A DNA stretch of 64,000 nucleotides from Clostridia bacterium (GTDB lineage: Bacteria; Bacillota; Clostridia; Christensenellales; Aristaeellaceae). The stretch is taken from contig JAFQOD010000047.1 of assembly GCA_017395685.1 (NCBI GenBank), positions 48,669 to 112,668 of the forward strand, written 5' to 3'. This document shows positions 26,664 through 37,486 of this stretch, one piece after another. The notes below the pieces were generated by a model that worked only from the letters and a program-made list of their open reading frames with translations, ran no database searches and was not told where the DNA came from. The position numbers and the translations under genes are program-made. Within the stretch, counting starts at the first letter, position 1, and the number at the start of each line of letters is the position of its first letter.

Positions 26664-29600
26664 AACTTATCCGCAGGGGAAAACGGGCTTCGTGGGTTCT
26701 GCCGTCATCCCTGAGCGATACCCAGCCGTCCGGCAGCTTTTCCCCATCCAGGGTGGGATAGGGGATATCCCTGCCGGCAGTGAAATGATAACTGGCGCTG
26801 CCTGCGCGGTAGACCAGGGTATATTCCTCCCCGTTGGAATGGGGGCAGGGATGAAGGCGCGCCTTTTCTCCCTGCTTTTCAAAGCCCAGCAGCACGGTAA
26901 GATACACATAATAGAGCCAGGCGGCGCTGCCGGTATACCAGCTCCAGCCGCCCCGGCCGGCATTTTCCCCGGCATAGACGTCGCCGCACAGCACATAGGG
27001 CTCGGTTTTGTAGATTTGTATTTTTTCATTGGTATCCCCGTGGGCGGCGGGAAGCAGCGTCCCTGCAATTTCCCAGACCAGATCATATTCCCCGATTTTA
27101 CAAAGGGCCATTACCAGCCAGGGGGCAGCATGGGTGTACTGGCCTCCGTTTTCCCGGATGCCGGGCAGATAGCCGCCGATGTAGCCAGCCCTTTCCTCCG
27201 GCGCGAAGGGCGGATCCAGCAATTTCACAAGCCCCAGATTCCGGTCATAAAGAAGATGCACTGCATGCCGCAGGGCCAGCCTTGCATGATCCCTGGGGGC
27301 GCCTGCCAGGGCGGCAAAGCACTGGCTGATCAGATCGATTCTGGGGGGATCGGTGCGGGGGCCGCCCATGGGCTCCCCGGTATCATACCAGGCGCGCAGA
27401 TACCATTGCCCCGTCCAGGCGTTTTCTGCTCCTTCCAATACTTTTCTGCGCAAAGCATCGTACCGATCTTTGATCTCACCGGGGCAGAAGGGGGAAAATT
27501 CCTTGAGTACCAGCGCCAGGAAAAATCCCAGCCATACGCTTTCGCCCTTCCTGCCGCCCACTCTGTTCATTCCGTCATTCCAATCCCCGCTGCCCATCAG
27601 GGGCAGATCATGGATGCCCAGGGATACGGAATCAATGGCCCGGATGCAATGATTGACCAGGGGCTCTTCAAAATCGGTAAGAGATGGTTCATCGTATCGG
27701 TCATCTTCATGCTCTGCAAGGGGCGGCGCATCCAGATAGGGTGCCTTTTCCTGCAGGATGCTTTCATCCCCTGTAATGCGGATATACAGGGCGGTCAGAT
27801 AGGGTAAAAACAGCTTGTCATCGCTGATCCGGGTGCGCACCCCCCGGCGGGGGGCATGCCACCAATGCTGCACATCCCCTTCCTGGAACTGATGGGATGC
27901 GCAGAGCAGGATATGATTTTTTGCGAATTCCGGCTGCGTATGCAAAAGGGACAAAAGATCCTGCAATTGATCCCGGAATCCAAAGGCGCCGCCTGCCTGA
28001 TAGGGGCCCATCCGGGCCATCAGCCTGGCGGCCAGGGTCTGATAGGGCAGCCAGCGGTTCATCATGCAGTTGAGGCGGAAATCGGCGGAATAAAGGGTTA
28101 TGCCGGTCAGCTTTTCCTGCCACCAGGCCCGAATGCTGCGAAGGACGCTGCTTCCCTGCGTGCTGATTTCATCATATATCCTGTGCATTTCAGCATGATC
28201 CCCGGCGTGGCCCAGCACGGCAAAAAGCGTCAGGGTTTCATGGGCCTTCAAGGTTTTTTCTAATGAGAAAAGACCGATGCTTCCAGGCCCATTGCCGGGG
28301 GAAGAGAGCGAAAGCGGCAGGGAGGCACCCTGCAGTCCGAAGCATACGGCCGGGGAAACGGCCTGGGCCTGGCTGCCTTTCAATCCGGCAAAGATCAATC
28401 CCTTTACTTCCCCGTTTTCGGCGGTCACAAAATCTCCGTTTCCCTGGCAGCGGGTACTTTCAGGCCTTTCCCCCAGGGAGAAGCGCACCAGCCAGGTCAG
28501 GCGGATGCTGGTTTCCCGGGTGCTGTGCAGGGTGATCATCCGACAGGTGACAGGAAGACCGGGCGGCGCAAACAGGGATATACGCGCCTGGATTTCGCCG
28601 CACAGGCTGTAATAGGCGGTGATGCCCGGTTCGTGCACTGCTGTGCTGTCCGTCAGGGAAAAAAGATCGCCCGATCCGTCATGCAAAAGCATTTCTTCGC
28701 TGGGCATATCCCTGTGTACATCGGGGACAGGCCGGGTGATGCGGCCCAGGCGGCTGTTTTCATAGTAGGCGCTGAGAATGCCCCCGTCCGATGCAAGCAC
28801 CCCTGTTTTTTCATTGCAGATCAGGTTATGCCAGGGGGCAGGGCCGGGGGAAAGAATCCAGTAATCCATCTCCTGGCTGAAACCGCCGCAGCCGTTGAAT
28901 TCCGCCAGGGGCGGCGGCTGAAGGGGCTGGGGAGCGGTCAGTGCAGCAGGATGGGGCTGGGGCAGGGAGATGCGAAGGGCGGATATCTGCCGGGCAAGGG
29001 ATGCGCCCCCATGCAGCGTCAGCCTGGCCAGGCTTTGCAGCTGATGCATCTGTTCATCCGTTCCTGAAAGCAGATAGGCGCCGCCGGATACATTTGTCAT
29101 ATCCCGGTCGGGGCTGAGGGAAACAAGATGGGCGATCATATCCTGAAGGGGCTTGTGATAGCCCTCTTTTTCTTTGCAGAAAAAGACCAGATCGGTTTTG
29201 ACGCCCTGCATCCGCAGCCAGGCATGAATATGGAGCAGCCGGCGGATCATCCCTTTATCCCCTTCAGAAGAGGGCAGGATAAGCAGCATGGGCAGCCTGC
29301 CGGAGATGCCGAATTGCCACAGAGCATTCAAAGGAGCAGCAGGAAGCACGGATTGATGGGGCTGGCCGTAAAAGGAGATCGCCCCCAGGATCTGCTGAGC
29401 CAGGTGAAAGGATGAGGCATCCAGCCGCAGAAAGCGCAGGGCCATTCTGGCCTGGGTCAGGGAAAGGGAGAGGGCTGCCCTTGCCTGATCCGGGGTGAAG
29501 GGCAGGGAGGGCGTTTCCTCATGGGTTGCCGCCGTCTGGAAATACAGGCATCCGCTGGCCCCTGGCGCTATGCGCATGCCGGCCCAGAGGGACAGGCAGG

Positions 29601-32600
29601 GGGCGATCACATCCCCCAGGCGGAAGGAAGAGGCTGAGGGCTGCGTTAATTGCAGGGGACGGGCATAGCTGCCCTTTCTTCCCAGAAATGCCAGCCGGTC
29701 CCCCTGACGGCGCAGGGATACAAAATCCCCGGATACAGTATGAATGACGGCAGGAACGTTTTCGCTTTCGTCCCGGGAAAGACGATGGGAAATCAGGCCG
29801 TTTTCTCCATAAGGGGAAATGCGGACGGAAAGATCCCGGAAATTGGGATGGGCGGCATCGGCGTCCATTGGGCCCTGGGCGATCTCCAGGAAGGAAACGG
29901 CGTCCAGCTCTCTTTCTTCCTTCCCTGGATTGTCGATGCGAAGGATGGCAATGGCCACGCCGGAAAGGGGCGATACGCAGCAGCTTGCCTGGATGCGAAG
30001 GCCCTGCCATTCCAGATCATACCGGGCAAGCCCCGGAGCAAAATATGCCCGTCCCTCTGTAAGCGGCCGGCAGTATGCGCCGCATTTGGCATCCCGGAGA
30101 TAGAATTGAGGCCCTGTCTGGCTGCCTGCTTCCTCCCTGAAGCGGGTGATCATCATTTCATCGGCGGCAAGATAGCCCTGGCCCCCGGCGGTAATCAGCC
30201 AGGTAAGGCCCTTGCCTTGGAGGGCGTGGGCATCCACCGGCAGGCCGCTGCGGGGAAAACGCCCCGGCTCGCCGGCGGGCTCCCTTTCTTGCCGGGGCGG
30301 GGGCAGGATGGGCCTGCGCTTTGCCCGGCGGGGCGCTTTTTCCATCAGCAGATATTGATAGGCTTTTGCGGCCGGCGGCGCCATGAAGGTGCGGATCAGA
30401 GCCTGATCGGAAAGGGCATTGCAGGCAGCGCACAGAATCATGCCCTGATGATGGGCCATATGGCTTTTGATCAGCCGGGGGGTTCCCTCCACCCGCTGGG
30501 GTGTATAATCGGCAGCCTCAAAAAGGCCGTGATCATCGGCCCAGCCCAGCTTTTTCATTTTTTGCAGATTGAAGGCGGCCGCCCTGGGGAAAAAGGGCAG
30601 GGCCAGCATGGAGGCATAGGGGGCAATCACCTTTCCCTCCGTTTCCCCGGAATGGGCCAGGGCAGGCAGGCCGAAGGCCCGGTACTGATAATTCAGATCG
30701 GGATCAAAGGCGTAATATCCGCTTTCGCTGACCCCGAAGGGCAGCCGGGGCAGATAACTCATCTGGGCCCGGATGGCATTCAGGCAGCTTTCTCCCAGCA
30801 GCGTGCCCGGAAGATGGGGCAGCAGCAGGGCGGGCATCAGATATTCAAACATGGTGCCGCCCCAGGAAAGCAGGGCAGGGCCGCCCCCGGCTTTCACCGT
30901 GGCACGGTTCAGATGCTGCCAGTGCCTCAGGGGCACATCCTTTTTCATGACGGAAACAAAGGATGTGATCCGGGCTTCGCTGGCCATCAGATCATAATGG
31001 GCAGGGGTGAAGGATTGGGTATCCCCATCCCAGCCCACATAAAACAGGTGCTTTTCCCGGTCATAGAGGGCGGAAAAATCCATTTGTTCAAAAAGCTGAT
31101 CCAGCCGCTGGGGCAGCGTCTGATAAATTTCATCCATTTCGGAAAGCCGCTGGCGGCAAAATTGGGCGCAGGCAAACAGGCACCCTGCCAGATTGCCCGA
31201 ATCCACGGCGGAAACAAACCGGGGCGGCAGGGGCTTGCCCTCATGCAATTCATACCAATTATAAAGATGCCCTTTCCATTTTTCCATTTTTTCCAGTGTG
31301 CCGAGGGAAAGGAAAAGACGATGGGCCATATCCCGGGTGGTGATGAAGCCCAGCTGCCTGGCTGCACAGCATGAAAGCATATACAGCCCTATATTGGTGG
31401 GGGATGTGCGCATGGCAGGCCCTTTACAGGGATCGGTCTGCACATTATCCGGGGGAAGATGCAGAGTATCTTCCGTTACGCTGTCTTCAAAGAAACGCCA
31501 GGTATCCCGGGCCAGGGAACGCACTTCCTTCTTCTGAAAAGGGGTAAAGGGCAATTCCCCCCGGATGGGACGATCCATAAAGGAAACCAGCAGGATGGAA
31601 ATTACCCAGGCAAGGCTTAAAAAAGCCATGGGCAGAAAGCCGCCGGGCATCAGGGCAAAGAGGGCCAGCAGCGCACCGGATATCAGCTGCGCCATGAGGC
31701 AGGGCAGCGCCACGCCGCCGATATGCTCCGATTGGGCGGCGGTAACCCAGGAAAGCATTCCCTTTTTGCTGATGAACTGCCGCCAGAGGGAGCGGATGAT
31801 GGCGTCGGCCAGGGTATAAGCTTTGCCGGGCAGCAACAGAAGCCGCCTGCCCATTCCGGAAAGCGGCCAGGGCAAGCCCATCAGGCACAGCAAGGGATGG
31901 CCCAGCACTGTGCCGGAAAGCAGCAGGATCATCTGCCCCAGGGGCACCAGGGAACGGCGCAGATTATCCCGGATTTTATGCCGGGAAAGCGGGGAAAAGC
32001 GTTTATCCCGCAGGAAGGGCAAAAGCTGCCAATCCCCTCTGGTCCACCGGTGCAGCCGCTTTTGCCAGCCGGAAAGGGAGGAAGGATGCCCGTCATAGAG
32101 CAGAATATCCTCCGCCAGTGCGCTTCCTGCAATTTCCCCTTCAATCAGATCGTGGCTGAGCAAGCGCTCTTTAGGAATGCGCCCTTCCATAGCGGTAAGC
32201 CATTCTGCGGGGGCATAAATGCCCTTGCCGACAAAGGAACCCCGGCCGAACACATCCTGATACAGATCCTGGGAGGAAGCGGCATAGATATCCACGCCGC
32301 CCCGGCCGCCCAGAAACCACTGGATGCGGGTTTTTACGGTATCCGCTCCCGTTTCCATCCGGGGCTGAATAACCCCTGTGCGCCCCTTCTGCAGGGGATG
32401 GATCATGGCGCCGATCAGCTGATGGGGCGCCTGAGGGGGCAGGAAAGTATCGGCATCCAGGGTGATGACAAAGGCATAACGCCGGTGCAATTGCCGGGGA
32501 TCGCAGGAGGTGTAGCAGAAGGAATCCTCTGTTTTTCCATGCACGATCAACTGGTTCAGCGCTTCCAGCGCCCCCCGCTTCCGCTCCCGGCCGGAGAAGC

Positions 32601-34071
32601 ATTGCTGGGTCTGGCTGAAGGCGCGGCATCGCTGCAGGTAAAAATATCCTCCGCCCTGGCTTTGATTGAGGGCGGAAATGGCCTCTTTGGCCGTTTCCAG
32701 GATCAGTTCATCCTTTTCCGTCTGCTGTTTTTTGGCATCAGCAAAATCCCCCAGCAGCATGAAATCCAGATGCTGATCCGGATTGGCATGGCGCAGGAGG
32801 GAAAGCTGGCGGGCCATATGAAGGGCCTGTTTTTCGGAAGTAAGCAGGGTGGGCACCACCACCAGGGTGCGCAAGGATTTGGGAATGGCGCGGATGCGGA
32901 TTCTGGGCAGCATCCTTGCGGGAAAGCGGCTGCGGAAAATGCGGTAAAGAAAAATTCTGGTAATTTCTGATCCTGAAAGGATGATGGCCGGCCAGAGCCA
33001 TACGGGGACGGAAAGCACCGGCCCCAGCAGCAAAAATATGAGGGCCCCCAGCCAGTGCAGAAAGATGAAAATGCCCTGCTGATGCTTTTGACGGAAGGAA
33101 GGGCCTTTTCTGTGAAAAAGCTGGCTGCCGATCAGATCGGGCCGTTGGATAAGATAATATCCCGCTTCGCCTTCCGTCCCTTCCTTTCCTTCGCATAACT
33201 GCAGGGCCGCCCTTGCCACGGCGCTTTCGCGGGTATGCAGCTTTCTGGCGATGCGGCAGACCTGCAGATGATAATAGCTTCTGCTTGGCCCATCCATCCG
33301 GCAGTAGGTATCCTGTTTGCGCAGGATAGCGGCAATGGGGCTGAGCCGATCCACAATGCGGTCAAAGGGCATGGAACGCATCCTGTGCAGCGATTGGATT
33401 ATCCGTCCGGCATGCAGCCCCATCCGGGCCATTTCTTCCTGGGCCTGGGCGGCGGATTGCTCTGCCCGGGCGCTTTCCAACGCCAGCATCTGATCCATTT
33501 TTTCCAGATTGCGGGCGTCCTCCCCCTCGGAAAGCAGGGCCAGGATTTTCTGCATAAGAGCGGCATCCTCCGGCAGGGGGGAGGGGGGATCCAGAGAAAG
33601 TTCGCTGATCCATTTTTCCGCCCTGCGCTGCACATCTTCCTCCCGGATGCAGGCGGAAAGCACCCCTTCCAATTGTTCGAATAGGGCGATGGAAAGAGCG
33701 GCGGGGAGAAAATGCAGCTCCCGCTCCTCCATTTCCTGATCGCCGGTGAGGTGCCGGGCATGGCGCAGGATCAGGGGGGCGGATATATCATAATTGCATT
33801 CCCTGATGATGGCCCGGGCAAGGGAGAGGAGCCGGGACGTTTTTTTGCCCGGCAGCCGGGGGGCCGGGCGCAGCCGCGCTTTCAGTGCGCCGGCCTCTTC
33901 CAGCAGGAAACGGGCATGATCCTCCAGCCACAGCCCGGCAGGGGAAAGATCCTCCCTTGGGATGCGGCGGATACATTCTTCCGCCTGATAAATTTTTCTG
34001 ATCAGTCCTTTGGGAAAGCATAGCCGGGCCATAGCATCGGAAGGGGTGAACATGAGGGCAGCGTGATCCAT
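26662..34071 (-). CDS. Cyclic beta-1,2-glucan synthase-like protein (GT84 + glycoamylase-like + GH94-like)
   Basis: 2469 residues from the chosen start. In order: an N-terminal helical region (1-325), membrane helices near 330-370, a GT-A glycosyltransferase core with TLDADTFLP near residue 535 and RWTRGDWQ, further membrane helices (about 700-840), a glycoamylase-like segment (about 870-1290, PPDNVQTDP), beta-sandwich regions, and a C-terminal (alpha/alpha)6 phosphorylase-like module (about 1740-2469). The C-terminal module includes GFRDQLQD near 2037 and GSGDWNDGMN. This is the layout of rhizobial NdvB/Cgs, which builds and closes beta-1,2-glucan rings, though shorter than the rhizobial protein (about 2830). 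Clostridial relatives exist. ATG 34071 has GGAGG at 6 bases; the open frame extends to 34152. It is divergent from the glycogen operon. Confidence 0.85.
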   Translation of the reverse strand: MDHAALMFTPSDAMARLCFPKGLIRKIYQAEECIRRIPREDLSPAGLWLEDHARFLLEEAGALKARLRPAPRLPGKKTSRLLSLARAIIRECNYDISAPLILRHARHLTGDQEMEERELHFLPAALSIALFEQLEGVLSACIREEDVQRRAEKWISELSLDPPSPLPEDAALMQKILALLSEGEDARNLEKMDQMLALESARAEQSAAQAQEEMARMGLHAGRIIQSLHRMRSMPFDRIVDRLSPIAAILRKQDTYCRMDGPSRSYYHLQVCRIARKLHTRESAVARAALQLCEGKEGTEGEAGYYLIQRPDLIGSQLFHRKGPSFRQKHQQGIFIFLHWLGALIFLLLGPVLSVPVWLWPAIILSGSEITRIFLYRIFRSRFPARMLPRIRIRAIPKSLRTLVVVPTLLTSEKQALHMARQLSLLRHANPDQHLDFMLLGDFADAKKQQTEKDELILETAKEAISALNQSQGGGYFYLQRCRAFSQTQQCFSGRERKRGALEALNQLIVHGKTEDSFCYTSCDPRQLHRRYAFVITLDADTFLPPQAPHQLIGAMIHPLQKGRTGVIQPRMETGADTVKTRIQWFLGGRGGVDIYAASSQDLYQDVFGRGSFVGKGIYAPAEWLTAMEGRIPKERLLSHDLIEGEIAGSALAEDILLYDGHPSSLSGWQKRLHRWTRGDWQLLPFLRDKRFSPLSRHKIRDNLRRSLVPLGQMILLLSGTVLGHPLLCLMGLPWPLSGMGRRLLLLPGKAYTLADAIIRSLWRQFISKKGMLSWVTAAQSEHIGGVALPCLMAQLISGALLALFALMPGGFLPMAFLSLAWVISILLVSFMDRPIRGELPFTPFQKKEVRSLARDTWRFFEDSVTEDTLHLPPDNVQTDPCKGPAMRTSPTNIGLYMLSCCAARQLGFITTRDMAHRLFLSLGTLEKMEKWKGHLYNWYELHEGKPLPPRFVSAVDSGNLAGCLFACAQFCRQRLSEMDEIYQTLPQRLDQLFEQMDFSALYDREKHLFYVGWDGDTQSFTPAHYDLMASEARITSFVSVMKKDVPLRHWQHLNRATVKAGGGPALLSWGGTMFEYLMPALLLPHLPGTLLGESCLNAIRAQMSYLPRLPFGVSESGYYAFDPDLNYQYRAFGLPALAHSGETEGKVIAPYASMLALPFFPRAAAFNLQKMKKLGWADDHGLFEAADYTPQRVEGTPRLIKSHMAHHQGMILCAACNALSDQALIRTFMAPPAAKAYQYLLMEKAPRRAKRRPILPPPRQEREPAGEPGRFPRSGLPVDAHALQGKGLTWLITAGGQGYLAADEMMITRFREEAGSQTGPQFYLRDAKCGAYCRPLTEGRAYFAPGLARYDLEWQGLRIQASCCVSPLSGVAIAILRIDNPGKEERELDAVSFLEIAQGPMDADAAHPNFRDLSVRISPYGENGLISHRLSRDESENVPAVIHTVSGDFVSLRRQGDRLAFLGRKGSYARPLQLTQPSASSFRLGDVIAPCLSLWAGMRIAPGASGCLYFQTAATHEETPSLPFTPDQARAALSLSLTQARMALRFLRLDASSFHLAQQILGAISFYGQPHQSVLPAAPLNALWQFGISGRLPMLLILPSSEGDKGMIRRLLHIHAWLRMQGVKTDLVFFCKEKEGYHKPLQDMIAHLVSLSPDRDMTNVSGGAYLLSGTDEQMHQLQSLARLTLHGGASLARQISALRISLPQPHPAALTAPQPLQPPPLAEFNGCGGFSQEMDYWILSPGPAPWHNLICNEKTGVLASDGGILSAYYENSRLGRITRPVPDVHRDMPSEEMLLHDGSGDLFSLTDSTAVHEPGITAYYSLCGEIQARISLFAPPGLPVTCRMITLHSTRETSIRLTWLVRFSLGERPESTRCQGNGDFVTAENGEVKGLIFAGLKGSQAQAVSPAVCFGLQGASLPLSLSSPGNGPGSIGLFSLEKTLKAHETLTLFAVLGHAGDHAEMHRIYDEISTQGSSVLRSIRAWWQEKLTGITLYSADFRLNCMMNRWLPYQTLAARLMARMGPYQAGGAFGFRDQLQDLLSLLHTQPEFAKNHILLCASHQFQEGDVQHWWHAPRRGVRTRISDDKLFLPYLTALYIRITGDESILQEKAPYLDAPPLAEHEDDRYDEPSLTDFEEPLVNHCIRAIDSVSLGIHDLPLMGSGDWNDGMNRVGGRKGESVWLGFFLALVLKEFSPFCPGEIKDRYDALRRKVLEGAENAWTGQWYLRAWYDTGEPMGGPRTDPPRIDLISQCFAALAGAPRDHARLALRHAVHLLYDRNLGLVKLLDPPFAPEERAGYIGGYLPGIRENGGQYTHAAPWLVMALCKIGEYDLVWEIAGTLLPAAHGDTNEKIQIYKTEPYVLCGDVYAGENAGRGGWSWYTGSAAWLYYVYLTVLLGFEKQGEKARLHPCPHSNGEEYTLVYRAGSASYHFTAGRDIPYPTLDGEKLPDGWVSLRDDGRTHEARFPLRIS

Positions 34072-34154
34072 GGAAATCCTCCATATCCGGTGAATTTCCA
34101 TTAGTATGCACAAAAGGGACAAATATAAAACTGGAAAATTCGTTTGATGCATGG

Positions 34155-34160
34155 TATAAT
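34155..34160 (+). promoter_or_regulatory. -10 box of the glycogen operon
   Basis: Perfect TATAAT about 43 bases before glgB. The -35 candidate at 17 bases is TGGAAA (34132-34137), a weak match, so activation or an alternative regulator is possible. Confidence 0.6.
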
Positions 34161-34202
34161 GAATTAAAAAGGCGTTTCGCCGGAAATAAGGAGTGAATCA
34201 GC

Positions 34203-36155
34203 ATGTGGTATACTCCGCCTGATGGGGAAAGACGGGATCGTTTTCATCAGGGTTTTTGCGATGATGCATATAATTTTATGGGCGCCCATCCTGTGGTGGA
34301 AATGGGCAGGCTGAAATGGCATTTTTCCGTTTGGGCGCCGAATGCAAAGAAAGTATGCCTGACCGGGGAATTCTGCGATTGGGCATATGAAGCCTATCCC
34401 ATGGAAAAGCAATATGACGGCATCTGGGAAATCCGTTTGCCGGATGATCTTTTCCGTGCGGCCAGCAATCCGGAAAAATACAGCTATCCCGAAGCGGAAG
34501 AGCGGCTGAAGGGATATAAATATGCCGTTCTCTGCGCCGATGATCAATGGCATCTCCGGGCCGATCCCTATGGATTCCGCAGTGAACTCCGGCCCCATAA
34601 CGCCAGCTGCATCCATGCCCTTTCCGGGTATATCTGGGGGGATGAAAAATGGATGGAAAAGCGGAAAAACTGGAATGCATACCGCAATCCTGTGAATATC
34701 TATGAAATGCATCTGGGCACCTGGCGGCGGGGGGAAAACGGGGAAATTCTCAATTATTCCCAGATTGCCGATCAATTGATCCCCTATATCCGGGATATGG
34801 GCTATACCCATGTGGAATTTCTGCCGGTGATGGAGCATCCCTTTGACGGATCCTGGGGCTATCAGGTGACGGGGTATTATGCCCCTACCGCCCGGTACGG
34901 AAGCCCGGAGCAATTGAAGGAACTGATCGACCGGCTGCATCGGGCCGGCATCGGCGTGATCCTGGATTGGGTGCCCGCCCATTACCCCCGGGATGAAGTG
35001 GGCCTGCGCTATTTCGACGGCACCCCCTGCTATGAGCATCAGGATCCCAGGCGCAGCGAAATGCCCCAGTGGGGCACCATGCTCTTTGATTACGGCCGGG
35101 GCGAGGTATGCAGCTTTCTGATTTCCAATGCCATGTTCTGGCTGAAGGAATATCATGCGGACGGCCTGCGGTGCGATGCGGTCAGCTGCATGCTGTATCA
35201 TGATTTCTGTAAGGAGCCGGGCCAGTGGTCCCCAAACAAGGATGGGGGCAGGGAAAATTATGAGGCCATTGATTTTTTGCGCCGGCTCAATGAAATGGCC
35301 TACCGGGAATGCCCCGGGGTGATGATGATCGCAGAGGAGGCCACTGCCTTCCAGGGCGTCACCCATCCCACCTGGAAGGGCGGCCTGGGCTTTGGCTTCA
35401 AATGGAATATGGGCTGGATGAATGATACCCTGGCCTATGTGAAATATGAGCCCCTTTTCCGGAAATATGCCCACGATAAGCTGACCTTTTCCCTTATGTA
35501 TGCTTTCAGCGAAAATTATGTGCTGCCCTTTTCCCACGATGAAGTAGTGCATCTGAAAAAATCCATGCTGGATAAGCAGCCGGGGGATCTGTGGCAGAAA
35601 TTTGCGGGCCTGAGGGCGCTGTATGGCTATACCATGGCCCATCCCGGAAAGAAGCTTTTATTCATGGGCGGCGAATTCGGCCAGTTTGCCGAATGGAAGG
35701 ATAAAGAGCAGCTGGATTGGTTCCTGCTTTTGTATGAGCGGCATCCGGAAATGCAAAAATGCGTTCGTGCTCTCAACAAGCTGTATCGGGATATGCCCGC
35801 CCTGCACAGAATCGATGACAGCTGGGATGGATTTACCTGGCTTTCCGCCGATGACCGGGACCGCAGCTTGGTGGCCTTCCTCAGGAAAGCAGGCCGGTGT
35901 AACGCCGTGGCCTGTGTATCCAATTTTACTCCCCATCCCTACGGCCAATATCGTATCGGCCTGCCCTATAACTGTGAACTGACGGAAATATTCAATTCCG
36001 ACCGGGCGGAATTTGCCGGAAGTAACCAATATAACGCCGCTCCCATCCGGGCGGAAAAGATTCCCTGCAATGGGCTGCCCTATTCCTGCCTGATCTGTGT
36101 GCCGCCCCTTTCCACGGTTTACTTCAAGGTGAGAAAAATGGCTGAAATGGTCTAA
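34203..36155 (+). CDS. glgB: 1,4-alpha-glucan branching enzyme GlgB
   Basis: 650 residues, GH13. It transfers alpha-1,4 segments to make the alpha-1,6 branches of glycogen. The N-terminal CBM48-like domain has FSVWAPNAKKVCLTGEF. The catalytic barrel has Asp325 (nucleophile) in GLRCDAVS, Glu378 (acid/base) in MIAEE and the transition-state Asp in FSHDEVVH. The C-terminal beta domain ends near STVYFKV. The start ATG follows AAGGAG by 9 bases. It is the first gene of glgB-glgC-glgD-glgA. Confidence 0.96.
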   Translation: MWYTPPDGERRDRFHQGFCDDAYNFMGAHPVVEMGRLKWHFSVWAPNAKKVCLTGEFCDWAYEAYPMEKQYDGIWEIRLPDDLFRAASNPEKYSYPEAEERLKGYKYAVLCADDQWHLRADPYGFRSELRPHNASCIHALSGYIWGDEKWMEKRKNWNAYRNPVNIYEMHLGTWRRGENGEILNYSQIADQLIPYIRDMGYTHVEFLPVMEHPFDGSWGYQVTGYYAPTARYGSPEQLKELIDRLHRAGIGVILDWVPAHYPRDEVGLRYFDGTPCYEHQDPRRSEMPQWGTMLFDYGRGEVCSFLISNAMFWLKEYHADGLRCDAVSCMLYHDFCKEPGQWSPNKDGGRENYEAIDFLRRLNEMAYRECPGVMMIAEEATAFQGVTHPTWKGGLGFGFKWNMGWMNDTLAYVKYEPLFRKYAHDKLTFSLMYAFSENYVLPFSHDEVVHLKKSMLDKQPGDLWQKFAGLRALYGYTMAHPGKKLLFMGGEFGQFAEWKDKEQLDWFLLLYERHPEMQKCVRALNKLYRDMPALHRIDDSWDGFTWLSADDRDRSLVAFLRKAGRCNAVACVSNFTPHPYGQYRIGLPYNCELTEIFNSDRAEFAGSNQYNAAPIRAEKIPCNGLPYSCLICVPPLSTVYFKVRKMAEMV

Positions 36156-36295
36156 AGATGTGAAATTTGGGAAAAATTCATCCAATAAGAGGATTTTTGA
36201 AAAATACAGCGAATGTATGCAATGCAAGTGCTTGAAAAAGGCTTTTTTGCTGTGCAAATAGAAAAAAGCTGAGAAATAAGGAGGGTTTTTTCAAC

Positions 36296-37465
36296 ATGCT
36301 TCGGAAAAAGCGTTGTGTGGCCATGCTGCTGGCCGGTGGTCAGGGTACCCGTCTGGGCGTGCTCACCCGTCAGATGGCCAAGCCTGCCGTTCCCTATGGC
36401 GGCAAATACCGGATTATCGATTTCCCCCTCTCCAACTGCTCCAATTCCGGCATTGACGTGGTGGGCGTGCTCACCCAGTTCCAGCCCCTGGAACTCAATG
36501 CTTACATTGCCAGCGGCGCCCCCTGGGATCTGGACCTTGTGGACGGCGGCGTTTTCGTGCTGCCCCCCTACCATACCGGCAAAACCGGCGAATGGTATAA
36601 GGGCACGGCCAATGCCATCTACCAGAATCTGGCCTTCATCTCCCAGTACAATCCCGATTATGTGCTGATCCTCTCCGGCGACCATATCTACAAGATGGAT
36701 TATGCCGCCATGATCGCCCATCATGAAAGCCATAACGCTGACGCCACCATCGCCGTGCGCCAGGTGCCCTGGGATGAGGCCAGCCGCTTTGGCATCATGA
36801 ATACCGATGCGGATGACAATATCATCGAATTCGAAGAAAAGCCCAAGAATCCCAAGTCCAACAACGCTTCCATGGGCGTGTATGTGTTCACCTGGGAAAA
36901 GCTGCGCAAATATCTGATTGATGATGAAAATAACCCCGAATCCTCCAACGATTTCGGCAAGAACATCATCCCCGCCATGCTGGGCGACGGCCAGCGGATG
37001 GTGGCCTATTCCTTCAACGGCTATTGGAAGGATGTGGGCACCATCGAAAGCCTGTGGGAAGCCAACATGGATCTGCTGGAGGATGTGCCGGAAATCGATC
37101 TGCATGATAAGAAATTCCGCATCTATGCCCGTACCCCCGGCCTGCCCCCCCAGTATCTTTCCGCTGATGTCAAGGTAAGCAATTGCCTGGTAACGGAAGG
37201 CTGCCGGATCATGGGCGAAATTGATCATTCTGTGCTTTCTTCCGGCGCTGTGGTGGAAAAGGGCGCCCAGGTGCTGGACAGCGTGATCATGCCCGGCGCC
37301 GTCATCAAGGCGGGCGCAGTGGTGCGCCGCGCCATCGTGGCGGAAAATGCCGTTGTATCTGAAAACGCCTGCGTGGGCGAAGAAACCGGGCTGATTGCCG
37401 TGGTTGGCCAGGGCGCCGTGGTGCCCGAGGGCGGCTGCGTCAAGGCCGGCGAACAATTGGCCTGA
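36296..37465 (+). CDS. glgC: Glucose-1-phosphate adenylyltransferase GlgC
   Basis: 389 residues. It makes ADP-glucose, the committed donor for glycogen. The nucleotide-binding start is [15 protein letters not shown], with [15 protein letters not shown], the catalytic aspartate region [10 protein letters not shown], the sugar-phosphate site [11 protein letters not shown] and a C-terminal beta-helix ([15 protein letters not shown]). It is preceded by a 140-base gap after glgB with a good Shine-Dalgarno (AAGGAGGG) and possible weak promoter elements (TTGAAA with CAAATA). It is followed 21 bases later by glgD, with which it is expected to form a heterotetramer. Confidence 0.96.
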   Translation: MLRKKRCVAMLLAGGQGTRLGVLTRQMAKPAVPYGGKYRIIDFPLSNCSNSGIDVVGVLTQFQPLELNAYIASGAPWDLDLVDGGVFVLPPYHTGKTGEWYKGTANAIYQNLAFISQYNPDYVLILSGDHIYKMDYAAMIAHHESHNADATIAVRQVPWDEASRFGIMNTDADDNIIEFEEKPKNPKSNNASMGVYVFTWEKLRKYLIDDENNPESSNDFGKNIIPAMLGDGQRMVAYSFNGYWKDVGTIESLWEANMDLLEDVPEIDLHDKKFRIYARTPGLPPQYLSADVKVSNCLVTEGCRIMGEIDHSVLSSGAVVEKGAQVLDSVIMPGAVIKAGAVVRRAIVAENAVVSENACVGEETGLIAVVGQGAVVPEGGCVKAGEQLA

Positions 37466-37486
37466 GGGCAGAAGGGGGAATAAACC

